NCBI RefSeq assembly: GCF_024494355.1
Contig: NZ_JAKNQY010000016.1
Location: 1 to 64,000, forward strand
Direction of reading: 5' to 3'
Origin: Pseudomonas sp. Q11
GTDB taxonomy: Bacteria; Pseudomonadota; Gammaproteobacteria; Pseudomonadales; Pseudomonadaceae
DNA length: 64,000 bases
Made by a program: the position numbers and the translations under genes. Numbering within the stretch: position 1 is the stretch's first letter; the number at the start of each line of letters is the position of its first letter. Shown in pieces: positions 1-8,286 of this stretch. The notes under the pieces are model-generated. The model saw only the letters and a list, made by a program, of their open reading frames with translations, had not been told where the DNA came from and made no database searches.

Positions 1-42
1 AAGGGCCGAGGTCAGGAAGAATGGACACCCGAAGAAGGTTAA
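1..42 (+). other. Possible C-terminal end of a plus-strand ORF entering from the left
   Basis: One plus-strand frame is open from base 1 and closes with TAA at 40-42, reading ...RGQEEWTPEEG. With only 13 codons it cannot be identified. It converges on the toxin ORF that ends at 39, and that toxin appears to lack its usual C-terminus, so a foreign element may start here. This is inference from position only. Confidence 0.15.
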
Positions 43-323
43 GTAAGTGCCATTCGTGCTTGACCCCATTGTTTTGCAAGACAGAAAACTGGTAACCCGC
101 AATCCCTGAAGGCTTGTCTTTCAGCATTACCTTTTGAAAACTTGTCTTGAGAAACAACTGCCCAGCCGCCCTCAGAACCTAATTCAGTGATCCAATGAAT
201 GTCACTGGTATTTGGCGGAAACTTGTCTCGCAATGGAATTACTGCATGCCCCTCCCCTTTGCACAACTCGTGCAAGGCTCTGGCGATAGCCGGAGGGAGG
301 TTGTTGTCAATCAAAAAATTCAA
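39..323 (-). CDS. PIN-like (DUF5615-type) toxin, probably C-terminally shortened
   Basis: A 94-residue protein with the N-terminal pattern of PIN-like DUF5615 proteins: FLIDNNLP at the start with an acidic residue at position 6, the DIHW segment near residue 42 and VVSQDK near residue 57. Such proteins are presumed RNases acting as toxins of type II toxin-antitoxin pairs. Its ATG overlaps the stop of the DUF433 antitoxin by 4 bases, so the two are translationally coupled. From memory of the family, members usually run about 130 residues and continue with a Trp-rich C-terminus after FCLxxQW. Here the frame ends ten residues after that motif's start, so the protein may be truncated and possibly inactive. 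The family call is by motif only. Confidence 0.6.
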   Translation of the reverse strand: MNFLIDNNLPPAIARALHELCKGEGHAVIPLRDKFPPNTSDIHWITELGSEGGWAVVSQDKFSKGNAERQAFRDCGLPVFCLAKQWGQARMALT

Positions 324-1012
324 GCAGCCATCCTATGCTCAAATTTTACCGCCGCATCCACTGCCGCAACAGGTATTTCAAAGATCACTGAAACGCGTTT
401 TGCGTCCTGACCCTCAGCCAGAAACGCGTGGTAAATCGACGCAGTATCCACACCAGTAGAAGAAAGAACGGGTTTGCCAAAATTACGGTTAGGGTCGAGC
501 ACAATCCTCTTACTTCTTTTGACCGGATACCAGCGCTGCGCCTCCCCTTCTCCAGCGTAATCAATTCCTTCATAAAGAGAGGGGGCGATTACCTGCCGAA
601 AGGCATATTGCCGCTTCGCCAGATCGAGAATAGCTTCATCGCCGGTCTCATCAAAAACGGTTGCGAATATGCTCCGGCCATCAGTTTGAAATCGCTTGCA
701 AGTGAATGGATACTGCTGATCAAAAAGCTCTCTGGCCTGCCTGGACGCAGAACGAATAGCCTGAAGGCTGACGCCATGTTTTCGAAAGGCATGCACGAAC
801 CTGATTTCTAACAAGTCATGAAAACCAAGCAGTTTTTCATCGAAAAAATCTAGTTCTGGCCTCCAAAGACCGGGATGCTCGACACCTTCCGATCGATAGC
901 CGAACATCCATCTACGAATGTCTTTTGCTGGGATGCCCGTATACAAGGCCGCTTCAGCAGGCGTGTAAATCCCCACACCAATGAGGCGACTTGTTACTTC
1001 TGCTCTTTTCAT
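320..1012 (-). CDS. DUF433-domain antitoxin with N-terminal helix-turn-helix
   Basis: A 230-residue protein. Residues about 10-35 (IGVGIYTPAEAALYTGIP) resemble a MerR-like winged helix that would bind its own promoter. The C-terminal third has the DUF433 pattern (GKPVLSSTGVDT, then a segment rich in Ala and Val ending AAVKFE). The ATG at 1012 is chosen because GGAGG sits just upstream and the HTH begins soon after; a longer frame to 1144 exists but adds Pro/Gly-rich residues unlike the family. It precedes and overlaps the PIN-like toxin, the usual antitoxin-first order. Its place directly downstream of tRNA-Thr suggests accessory DNA. Confidence 0.65.
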   Translation of the reverse strand: MKRAEVTSRLIGVGIYTPAEAALYTGIPAKDIRRWMFGYRSEGVEHPGLWRPELDFFDEKLLGFHDLLEIRFVHAFRKHGVSLQAIRSASRQARELFDQQYPFTCKRFQTDGRSIFATVFDETGDEAILDLAKRQYAFRQVIAPSLYEGIDYAGEGEAQRWYPVKRSKRIVLDPNRNFGKPVLSSTGVDTASIYHAFLAEGQDAKRVSVIFEIPVAAVDAAVKFEHRMAA

Positions 1013-1273
1013 GTGCCTCCATGTCCATGGGCCGAAAAATCCATTTTGGGGGGGAACGGGTTTTCGTTCAACACGTCCTAGACCGGGTGTTACAAAAAGG
1101 TCACCGCTGTGGCCGGCCAATCTCCCCGCACCCCACGCGTGCACCTCTGTAACCAGAGAACGGCATCGGTGAGGACACTAGCGCATCACCTAGTCACTCG
1201 AATTGAGATGTACTGGATGATGTACTATTTCTTCTGAGCAGCAATGGGTAAGAGTGAGAAAGCTTGAGAATGA

Positions 1274-1308
1274 AAAAGCCCGGTTCTACGAGGGTAGTCC
1301 AGGCTTTT
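1274..1308 (-). terminator. Intrinsic terminator after tRNA-Thr
   Basis: On the minus strand a ten-base stem AAAAGCCTGG/CCGGGCTTTT with one G-U pair encloses a 15-base loop and runs into T residues, about 33 bases after the tRNA 3' end. The rest of 1013-1340 shows no gene. Confidence 0.7.
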
Positions 1309-1340
1309 GAGAAGAGTTGAAAATCGCTGATAACTTGATC

Positions 1341-1416
1341 TGGTGCCCGAGACAGGAATCGAACCTGCGACCTTCGCGTTACGAGTGCGCTGCTCTACCG
1401 GCTGAGCTACACGGGC
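1341..1416 (-). tRNA. tRNA-Thr (anticodon CGT)
   Basis: 76 bases starting GCCCGTG and ending CGGGCACCA on the minus strand, with the CCA encoded. The anticodon loop reads CTCGTAA, giving CGT for the ACG threonine codon. D arm (AGCTCAGC) and T arm (GGTTCGATTCC) are standard. Minor threonine and other tRNA genes are frequent integration targets; accessory genes lie directly downstream at 39-1012, but no repeat of the 3' end was found within the window. Confidence 0.95.
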
Positions 1417-1483
1417 GGTGGGCTAAACCTAGCACTGAGCTTATGGCCAGGCAACCTGCGACACAGTGATTTCCCGCGCATAG

Positions 1484-1513
1484 CAAAACGCCCCGAACCA
1501 GTCGGGGCGTTTG
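1484..1513 (-). terminator. Intrinsic terminator of pnp
   Basis: ACGCCCCGA and TCGGGGCGT arms separated by about four bases, followed by TTTTGC on the minus strand, 29 bases past the pnp stop. It closes the rpsO-pnp transcription unit. Confidence 0.85.
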
Positions 1514-1541
1514 CTTGTTCAGCGGCTAAGCGAGGGGGTGA

Positions 1542-3647
1542 TTAAACGCCCGATGCCTTGGCTGCTGCTACGTCCTTGATGGACAGCTTGATACGGCCGC
1601 GGTTGTCCACGTCCAGTACCAGCACTTCAACTTCCTGGCCTTCTTTCAGGATGTCGGTCACTTTCTCGACGCGAGCATCGCTCAGCATGGAGATGTGAAC
1701 CAGACCGTCCTTGCCTGGCAGGATGTTGACGAAGGCGCCGAAGTCGACGATGCGCTCAACCTTGCCCACATAGATCTTGCCGATCTCGGCTTCTGCGGTG
1801 ATGCCCAGGACGCGCTGACGTGCTGCTTCTGCCGCTTCCTTGGTTTCGCCGAAGATCTTGATCGAACCGTCGTCTTCGATGTCGATCGAAGCCTTGGTTT
1901 CTTCACAGATCGCACGGATGGTCGCGCCGCCTTTACCGATGACATCACGGATTTTGTCGGTGTCGATTTTCATCGCGATCATGGTCGGAGCGTTTTCCGA
2001 CAACTCGGTACGCGACTGACCAATGATCTGGTTCATCTGGCCAAGGATGTTCAGGCGCGCTTCCAGGGCTTGGCCCAGGGCGATCTCCATGATTTCTTCG
2101 GTGATGCCCTTGATCTTGATGTCCATCTGCAGTGCGGTAACGCCCTTGGCGGTACCGGCCACTTTGAAGTCCATGTCGCCCAGGTGGTCTTCGTCACCCA
2201 GGATGTCGGTCAGGACGGCGAACTTCTCGCCTTCTTTCACCAGACCCATGGCGATACCGGCAACCGGAGCCTTCATCGGCACACCGGCGTCCATCAAGGC
2301 CAGGGAAGCGCCGCAGACCGAAGCCATGGAGCTCGAACCGTTGGACTCGGTGATTTCCGATACCACACGAATGGTGTACGGGAACACGTCAGCGGCTGGC
2401 AGCATGGCCTGGACCGAACGACGGGCCAGACGACCGTGACCGATTTCGCGACGACCGGCGCCACCCATGCGACCACACTCGCCCACCGAGAACGGAGGGA
2501 AGTTGTAGTGCAGCATGAACGGGTCTTTTTTCTCGCCTTCCAGGGTGTCCAGCAGTTGCGCGTCACGGGCGGTGCCCAGTGTGGCAACGACCAGGGCCTG
2601 GGTTTCGCCACGGGTGAACAGCGCCGAACCGTGGGTCTTTGGCAGAACGCCGACTTCAATGTTCAGAGGACGCACGGTGCGAGTGTCGCGACCGTCGATA
2701 CGCGGCTTGCCGTTGACGATGTTTTCGCGAACGGTGCGGTATTCGATTTCACCGAAAGCGGCTTTGACGTCGCTGGCAGTCGGCTGGCCTTCTTCACCGG
2801 ACAGCTTGGCAACCACCTGGTCTTTCAACTCGCCCAGGCGCGCATAACGATCGGCCTTGACGGTGATGGTGTAAGCCTGGGAGATCGCTTCGCCGAACTC
2901 GGCACGGATCGCGCCCAGCAGTTCGGTGGCTTCGGCTTGCGGAGCCCAGGTCCAGGTTGGCTTGGCGGCTTCGGCGGCCAGTTCCTTGACGGCGTTGATC
3001 ACCACCTGGAACTCGTCGTGGGCGAACAGTACAGCGCCCAGCATCTGGTCTTCGGTCAGCTCTTTGGCTTCGGATTCAACCATCAGCACGGCTTCGGACG
3101 TACCGGCCACGACCATGTCCAGGCTCGAAGCTTTCAGTTGCTCGTAGGTCGGGTTCAGCAGGTAGCCGGTGCTTTCGTGGAACGCGACGCGGGCAGCGCC
3201 GATCGGACCATCGAAAGGAATGCCGGAGATCGCCAGCGCAGCCGAGGTACCGATCATTGCAGCGATGTCCGGATCGGTCTTCTTGCTGGTGGAAACGACG
3301 GTGCAGACAACCTGCACTTCGTTCATGAAACCTTCAGGGAAAAGCGGACGGATCGGACGGTCGATCAGTCGGGAAGTCAGGGTTTCTTTCTCGGAAGGAC
3401 GGCCTTCGCGCTTGAAGAAACCGCCAGGGATCTTACCGGCAGCGTAAGTCTTTTCCTGGTAGTGAACAGACAGAGGGAAGAAGCCCTTGCCTGGATCGGC
3501 TTGCTTGGCGCCGACAACGGTCACCAATACGCTGACGTCGTCGTCAACGGTGACCAGCACTGCGCCGGAGGCCTGACGGGCGATACGGCCAGTCTCGAGG
3601 GTAACGGTCGACTGACCGAACTGGAATTTTTTGATTACCGGGTTCAC
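1542..3647 (-). CDS. pnp: Polynucleotide phosphorylase
   Basis: 701 residues, the normal length. It is a phosphorolytic 3'-5' exoribonuclease, trimeric and usually part of the RNA degradosome. Two RNase PH folds (about 1-230 and 315-545) are followed by KH (around 555-615, with the IRDVIGKGGATIR loop) and S1 (about 620-690) RNA-binding domains. The second core carries the SSSMASVCG and GDEDHLGDMDFK active-site segments. Start is GTG (GTGAACCCG) with AGGA five bases upstream; no better ATG exists. It follows rpsO, the conserved order, and in enterobacteria this gap holds an RNase III-cleaved autoregulatory hairpin. Confidence 0.97.
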   Translation of the reverse strand: MNPVIKKFQFGQSTVTLETGRIARQASGAVLVTVDDDVSVLVTVVGAKQADPGKGFFPLSVHYQEKTYAAGKIPGGFFKREGRPSEKETLTSRLIDRPIRPLFPEGFMNEVQVVCTVVSTSKKTDPDIAAMIGTSAALAISGIPFDGPIGAARVAFHESTGYLLNPTYEQLKASSLDMVVAGTSEAVLMVESEAKELTEDQMLGAVLFAHDEFQVVINAVKELAAEAAKPTWTWAPQAEATELLGAIRAEFGEAISQAYTITVKADRYARLGELKDQVVAKLSGEEGQPTASDVKAAFGEIEYRTVRENIVNGKPRIDGRDTRTVRPLNIEVGVLPKTHGSALFTRGETQALVVATLGTARDAQLLDTLEGEKKDPFMLHYNFPPFSVGECGRMGGAGRREIGHGRLARRSVQAMLPAADVFPYTIRVVSEITESNGSSSMASVCGASLALMDAGVPMKAPVAGIAMGLVKEGEKFAVLTDILGDEDHLGDMDFKVAGTAKGVTALQMDIKIKGITEEIMEIALGQALEARLNILGQMNQIIGQSRTELSENAPTMIAMKIDTDKIRDVIGKGGATIRAICEETKASIDIEDDGSIKIFGETKEAAEAARQRVLGITAEAEIGKIYVGKVERIVDFGAFVNILPGKDGLVHISMLSDARVEKVTDILKEGQEVEVLVLDVDNRGRIKLSIKDVAAAKASGV

Positions 3648-3783
3648 GGTGTCCTACCTTCTTTGTGGCTCTTGGGGAACTTGTCTTCTTGCGAAATTCT
3701 TGGGCAATGGCGGGAATCGGCCCGACGTCTGTCCAGGGTAAAACGTGTATCCAGATAAAACTTGAGGCTGGGAGCCTGCCATG

Positions 3784-3806
3784 CGCCAGTGGAAAACCCA
3801 CTGACG
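3784..3806 (-). other. Hairpin in the rpsO-pnp gap
   Basis: CAGTGG and CCACTG arms, extended by flanking CG pairs, enclose a four- to five-base loop on the minus strand. No T-run follows, so it is more likely an RNA processing or stability element than a full terminator. RNase III control of pnp in this gap is known in E. coli; its occurrence here is inference. Confidence 0.35.
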
Positions 3807-3841
3807 TACGACAGACAACCAACCTCTAGCGCAATCGCTGA

Positions 3842-4111
3842 TTAGCGACGCAGACCCAGGCGAGCGATCAGAGCGCTGTAACGGCTCACGTCCTTGCCTT
3901 TCAGGTAGTCCAGCAGCTTACGACGCTGGTTTACCATGCGGATCAGACCACGACGGGAGTGGTGATCCTTTCCGTTGGCCTTGAAGTGACCTTGCAGTTT
4001 GTTGATGTTGTGGGTCAGCAGTGCAACTTGCACTTCTGGCGAACCGGTGTCACCAACAGCTTGCTGGTAGTCAGCTACGATTTGAGCTTTTTCTTGAACG
4101 TCGAGAGCCAT
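3842..4111 (-). CDS. rpsO: 30S ribosomal protein S15
   Basis: 89 residues, full length, with the S15 signature around LLTHNINKLQGHFK and the C-terminal KGKDVSRYSALIARLGLRR. It binds 16S rRNA helices 20-22 and nucleates assembly of the 30S platform. It lies between truB and pnp as in other gammaproteobacteria. In E. coli S15 represses its own translation through a leader pseudoknot; the 143-base leader here has a strong hairpin (4225-4248), but I cannot show the pseudoknot. Confidence 0.98.
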   Translation of the reverse strand: MALDVQEKAQIVADYQQAVGDTGSPEVQVALLTHNINKLQGHFKANGKDHHSRRGLIRMVNQRRKLLDYLKGKDVSRYSALIARLGLRR

Positions 4112-4224
4112 GAGGCAATCCTTTTAGTCAGGAAACTGTTTCAAAGAAACAGCTTCAACAGGCCAGGGACAAATCCCTGTATCTATAAATGAGTAGTGAC
4201 CGTGCCTGTTAACAGCCACACTCG

Positions 4225-4248
4225 CCAGCCTGCTGTTACACAGGCTGG
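4225..4248 (-). other. Hairpin between truB and rpsO
   Basis: Perfect eight-base arms CCAGCCTG/CAGGCTGG with an eight-base loop, starting seven bases past the truB stop. No T-run follows, so it could be a weak terminator, a processing site or part of the rpsO leader. Confidence 0.4.
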
Positions 4249-4254
4249 TTCCGG

Positions 4255-5172
4255 TCATTCCGACCGAATCAGTCGACGCGGCGCAATGCGCCCGTCTTCG
4301 CTCACTTCACCGATACCGATAAAGCGGCCATTGTGATCCTGCACCCGAACCATGCCGAACTTCGGCGCATCCGGGGCACGTACTGGTTGGCCGTTGAGCC
4401 AGTAGAACGCACTGTGTTCCGAGAACTGCAACAGCGGCCAATCGAGCAACCCGCTGTCCGATGGCATCAGGAAACGGTCGACCGCTTCGTTGCCGCCCTC
4501 GGCGTGTACCGCTTCGAGCTCTTCCAGCGTGACCGTCTGGGCCAACGTGAAAGGCCCGGCCTGGGTCCGTCGCAATTCTGCCACGTACGCGCCACAGCCG
4601 AGCTGTTCACCAATATCCTCCACCAGGGTCCGGATATAGGTGCCTTTGCTGCAATCGACGGCAAGCCGCGCAGTATTACCGCCAAAGGCTAACAATTCCA
4701 AGCGCGCAATAGTAACAGAACGCGGTTCACGCTCCACTACCTCGCCTGCACGGGCCAGCTTGTACAACGGCTGGCCATCACGCTTGAGAGCAGAGTACAT
4801 CGGCGGTATCTGGCTGATTTGCCCACGAAAAGCCGGCAGCACAGCCTCGATATCAGCCTGACCAACGGTCACCGGCCGCTCCAGCAAAACCTCACCTTCG
4901 GCGTCCGCCGTGGTGGTGGTCTTGCCCAGTTGCGCCAGGGTTTCGTAACCCTTGTCGGAATCGAGCAAATACTGAGAGAACTTGGTCGCCTCGCCGAAGC
5001 ACAGCGGCAATACGCCAGTGGCCAGCGGATCGAGACTGCCGGTGTGCCCGGCTTTCTCGGCATTGAGCAGCCAGCGCACCTTCTGCAACGCCGCATTGGA
5101 GGTGAACCCGAGCGGTTTGTCGAGCAGGATGATGCCGCTGACGTTACGGCGGATACGTTTGACCTGAGCCAC
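4255..5172 (-). CDS. truB: tRNA pseudouridine(55) synthase
   Basis: 305 residues. It makes the near-universal pseudouridine 55 in the T loop of tRNAs. The catalytic motif GHTGSLDPLATG, with the nucleophilic Asp, lies near residue 43, and KGTYIRTL with the family KxTYxR pattern lies near residue 175; a C-terminal PUA-like region ends in RLIRSE. The start ATG is 4 bases past the rbfA stop, so the genes are co-transcribed in the nusA-infB operon. Confidence 0.97.
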   Translation of the reverse strand: MAQVKRIRRNVSGIILLDKPLGFTSNAALQKVRWLLNAEKAGHTGSLDPLATGVLPLCFGEATKFSQYLLDSDKGYETLAQLGKTTTTADAEGEVLLERPVTVGQADIEAVLPAFRGQISQIPPMYSALKRDGQPLYKLARAGEVVEREPRSVTIARLELLAFGGNTARLAVDCSKGTYIRTLVEDIGEQLGCGAYVAELRRTQAGPFTLAQTVTLEELEAVHAEGGNEAVDRFLMPSDSGLLDWPLLQFSEHSAFYWLNGQPVRAPDAPKFGMVRVQDHNGRFIGIGEVSEDGRIAPRRLIRSE

Positions 5173-5175
5173 CGA

Positions 5176-5577
5176 TTACTCCTTGGTGTCTTCGGGTTCA
5201 GCCGCAACCGGGTGCTGGCTGTCTTCAGCCACGGCGCGTTCGATCAGTGCCGACAGATGCGCACCCCGCACGACGCTTTCGTCGTAATGGAAGTGCAACT
5301 GTGGAACGCTGCGCAACTTCATCTCCCGGGCCAGCTGCATACGCAGGAAACCGGCAGCCGAGTTGAGCACCTTGATGCTTTGGGCGATTTCTTCGGCGCT
5401 GTCCTGGCCCATCACGGTGATGAAAATCTTCGCATGACCGACGTCACGGCTGACTTCCACTGCGGTAATGGTGACCAGGCCGACGCGCGGGTCTTTGACT
5501 TCGCGACGAATCAGTTGGGCCAGCTCGCGCTGCATCTGATCGCCGATTCGTTGGGTACGGCTATATTCTTTTGCCAT
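5176..5577 (-). CDS. rbfA: 30S ribosome-binding factor A
   Basis: 133 residues with the KH-like fold of RbfA: RTQRIGDQMQRELAQLI at the N-terminus and PQLHFHYDES near residue 95. It assists late maturation of the 16S rRNA 5' end and is important at low temperature. It sits between infB and truB. A strong hairpin precedes it, so part of the transcription from infB may be attenuated. Confidence 0.97.
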   Translation of the reverse strand: MAKEYSRTQRIGDQMQRELAQLIRREVKDPRVGLVTITAVEVSRDVGHAKIFITVMGQDSAEEIAQSIKVLNSAAGFLRMQLAREMKLRSVPQLHFHYDESVVRGAHLSALIERAVAEDSQHPVAAEPEDTKE

Positions 5578-5630
5578 GTCTTGTTACCTGTTACTGCCCC
5601 ACGGTCAAACCCGTGAGGTCTGAAAGCGGC

Positions 5631-5666
5631 AAACGCCCGGCCTGACAAAAGCCAGACCGGGCGTTG
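5631..5666 (-). terminator. Terminator-like hairpin between infB and rbfA
   Basis: Nine-base arms AACGCCCGG/CCGGGCGTT with further pairing inside the loop (CTGGC/GCCAG) and a short T-run on the minus strand. It lies inside the conserved operon in the 159-base gap, so it is probably leaky or a processing site. Confidence 0.55.
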
Positions 5667-5736
5667 CGTTTAGAGTCCGCCTGAGAGGCAGCGCATGTTC
5701 ATGCGACTGCCCGGTGCGGCTCTTGAAGTACGCGAG

Positions 5737-8259
5737 TCAGAGGCTGCGAGCAACCTGGACCTTCTCGAAGACTTCGATCTTGTCGCCGACCTTGACGTCG
5801 TTGTAGCTCTTGACGCCAATACCGCATTCCATGCCGGCACGGACTTCCGAAGCGTCATCCTTGAAGCGGCGCAGGGATTCCAGCTCGCCTTCGAAGATAA
5901 CGATGTCTTCGCGCAGTACACGGATTGGACGGTTACGGTGAACAACACCCTCGATCACCATGCAACCGGCGATCGCGCCAAACTTCGGCGAACGGAACAC
6001 GTCACGCACTTCAGCGGTACCCAGGATGTTCTCGCGAACATCGCTGCCCAACATACCAGTGAGGGCTTTCTTGACGTCTTCGATGATGTCGTAGATCACG
6101 TTGTAGTAACGCATATCCAGGCCTTCCTGCTCGACGATCTTGCGAGCGCCGGCATCGGCACGCACGTTGAAGCCAAACAGTACAGCGTTGGAGGCCAGGG
6201 CCAGGTTGGCATCGGATTCGGTGATACCACCGACACCGCCACCGACCACACGCACTTGCACTTCGTCGTTACCCAGGCCATTCAAGGCGCCGTTCAACGC
6301 TTCGAGCGAGCCACGGACGTCGGATTTGAGGACGATGTTGAGCGTCTTCTTCTCTTCCTGGCCCATGTTCTCGAAGATGTTTTCCAGCTTGCCAGCGTGA
6401 GCGCGAGCCAGTTTGACTTCGCGGAACTTGCCCTGACGGAACAGAGCCACTTCACGGGCCTTCTTCTCGTCAGCCACAACGCTCATCTCGTCGCCAGCAT
6501 CCGGGGTGCCGTCCAGGCCGAGGATCTCGACCGGGATAGCAGGACCGGCTTCCTTGATGGGCTTGCCGTTCTCGTCGAGCATGGCGCGCACGCGGCCATA
6601 GTTCGAACCGACCAGCACCATGTCGCCCTGGCGCAGGGTACCGTCTTGAACCAGAACGGTCGCAACCGGGCCACGGCCCTTGTCGAGGCGGGACTCAACA
6701 ACCACACCACGGCCAGGAGCCGAAGGCGTCGCGGTCAGTTCCAGAACCTCGGCTTGCAACAGAACCGCTTCGAGCAGTTCGTCAACGCCGGTACCCATTT
6801 TCGCGGAGACCGGTACGAATGGAGTGTCGCCACCCCACTCTTCGGAAGTCACGCCGTGAACCGACAGTTCGCTACGGATGCGATCGAGATCAGCGCCCGG
6901 CTTGTCGATTTTGTTCACCGCAACCACCAGAGGTACGCCAGCTGCCTTGGCATGCTGAACGGCTTCGATGGTTTGAGGCATCACGCCGTCGTCCGCCGCG
7001 ACCACCAGGATCACGATGTCAGTCGCTTTGGCACCACGGGCACGCATTGCGGTAAACGCAGCGTGACCCGGGGTGTCGAGGAACGTCACCATGCCGCGGT
7101 CGGTTTCAACGTGGTAGGCGCCGATGTGCTGGGTGATACCACCCGCCTCGCCTGCCGCAACCTTCGCACGACGGATATAGTCGAGCAGCGAGGTTTTACC
7201 GTGGTCAACGTGGCCCATTACGGTCACGACCGGTGCACGGGAAACCGCCTCACCTTCAAACTTCAGGGACTCGGCCAGGGAATCTTCCAGGGCCGTGTCG
7301 CTGACCAGGGTCACTTTGTGGCCCAGCTCTTCGGCAACCAGTTGGGCAGTTTCCTGATCCAGTACCTGGTTGATGGTGGCCGGCGTACCCAGCTTGAACA
7401 TGAACTTGATGATTTCAGCAGCCTTGACCGACATCTGTTGGGCCAGATCGCCCACAGTGATGGTCTCGCCGATCTTCACTTCACGCACGACAGGGCCGGT
7501 AGGGCTCTGGAAACCGTGGGCGTTGCGTTTCTTCAGCTTGGCCTTGCCGCGACCGCCACGACGGAAGCCATCGCTTTCTTCGTCGGTGGTACGTGGCGCA
7601 ACACGTGGTGCTGGCGCCTTTTCCTTGACCGAAGCACGATGAGGAGCGTTTTTGCGCTCGCCATCGCCGCTGCCCCGACGGTTATCGTCGGCACGTGGTT
7701 TGTCCGGACGGCGCTGTTCGTCGCGCTTGCGAGTATCGGCCGCAGGAGCTGGAGCAGGCGCCTGGACCGGCGCGCTTTCACGCACTGATTCGGCTGCCGG
7801 GGCTGGAGCCGCAACGGCTTCGGCCGGAGCGGATTGCGCAGCAGCAGGCTGGCGACGCGCTTCTTCTTCGGCGCGACGCTTGGCTTCTTCTTCAGCCTTC
7901 TGACGTGCAGCATTTTCTACTGCGCGACGTTCTTCCAGTTCGCGTTTGCGCTCGGCTTCGATTTCTTCCGGGCTGCGCTGTACGAAGACTTTCTTCTTGC
8001 GTACTTCAACGCTGATGCTTTTGCTACCGGCAACACGCAGGGTGCTGGTGGTTTTACGCTGCAGAGTGATCTTGCGCGGTTCTTCCACTTTCGCCTTGTG
8101 ACTGCTCTTCAAGTGAGTCAGCAGGGACTGCTTCTCACTGTCGGTCACATGTTCCTCGGCGGCGGTGTGCGGCAGACCTGCCTCACGCATCTGCTGCAAC
8201 AGGCGCTCTACCGGTGTTTTGACCTCATCGGCCAGTTGTTTCACCGTGACTTGCGTCAT
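5737..8259 (-). CDS. infB: Translation initiation factor IF-2
   Basis: 840 residues. This GTPase places initiator tRNA on the 30S subunit and promotes subunit joining. An IF2-N helix-turn domain (1-50) is followed by a long charged Ala/Glu/Arg linker (about 85-260) and a second IF2-N region. The G domain starts around residue 345 with GHVDHGKTS (G1), DTPGH (G3) and NKIDKP (G4), followed by the beta-barrel and C-terminal domains ending KVQVARSL. It directly follows nusA. The linker's low complexity explains the many open shadow frames there. Confidence 0.98.
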   Translation of the reverse strand: MTQVTVKQLADEVKTPVERLLQQMREAGLPHTAAEEHVTDSEKQSLLTHLKSSHKAKVEEPRKITLQRKTTSTLRVAGSKSISVEVRKKKVFVQRSPEEIEAERKRELEERRAVENAARQKAEEEAKRRAEEEARRQPAAAQSAPAEAVAAPAPAAESVRESAPVQAPAPAPAADTRKRDEQRRPDKPRADDNRRGSGDGERKNAPHRASVKEKAPAPRVAPRTTDEESDGFRRGGRGKAKLKKRNAHGFQSPTGPVVREVKIGETITVGDLAQQMSVKAAEIIKFMFKLGTPATINQVLDQETAQLVAEELGHKVTLVSDTALEDSLAESLKFEGEAVSRAPVVTVMGHVDHGKTSLLDYIRRAKVAAGEAGGITQHIGAYHVETDRGMVTFLDTPGHAAFTAMRARGAKATDIVILVVAADDGVMPQTIEAVQHAKAAGVPLVVAVNKIDKPGADLDRIRSELSVHGVTSEEWGGDTPFVPVSAKMGTGVDELLEAVLLQAEVLELTATPSAPGRGVVVESRLDKGRGPVATVLVQDGTLRQGDMVLVGSNYGRVRAMLDENGKPIKEAGPAIPVEILGLDGTPDAGDEMSVVADEKKAREVALFRQGKFREVKLARAHAGKLENIFENMGQEEKKTLNIVLKSDVRGSLEALNGALNGLGNDEVQVRVVGGGVGGITESDANLALASNAVLFGFNVRADAGARKIVEQEGLDMRYYNVIYDIIEDVKKALTGMLGSDVRENILGTAEVRDVFRSPKFGAIAGCMVIEGVVHRNRPIRVLREDIVIFEGELESLRRFKDDASEVRAGMECGIGVKSYNDVKVGDKIEVFEKVQVARSL

Positions 8260-8286
8260 GCACTTCTCTCCTCAGGCCGCGCCTAA

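Noticed and set aside
1..1340. Attachment-site repeat of the tRNA-Thr 3' end around the toxin-antitoxin pair
   Set aside because: No second copy of the tRNA 3' sequence in the available bases; the left side is outside the window.
1695..3758. 687-codon plus-strand frame opposite pnp
   Set aside because: Antisense shadow of a conserved gene; composition follows the third-position GC bias of pnp and no domain is seen. The same holds for long frames opposite infB (5695-7788), nusA (8299-9945), ftsH (14102-16069), carB (18344-21484) and dnaK (25292-27397).
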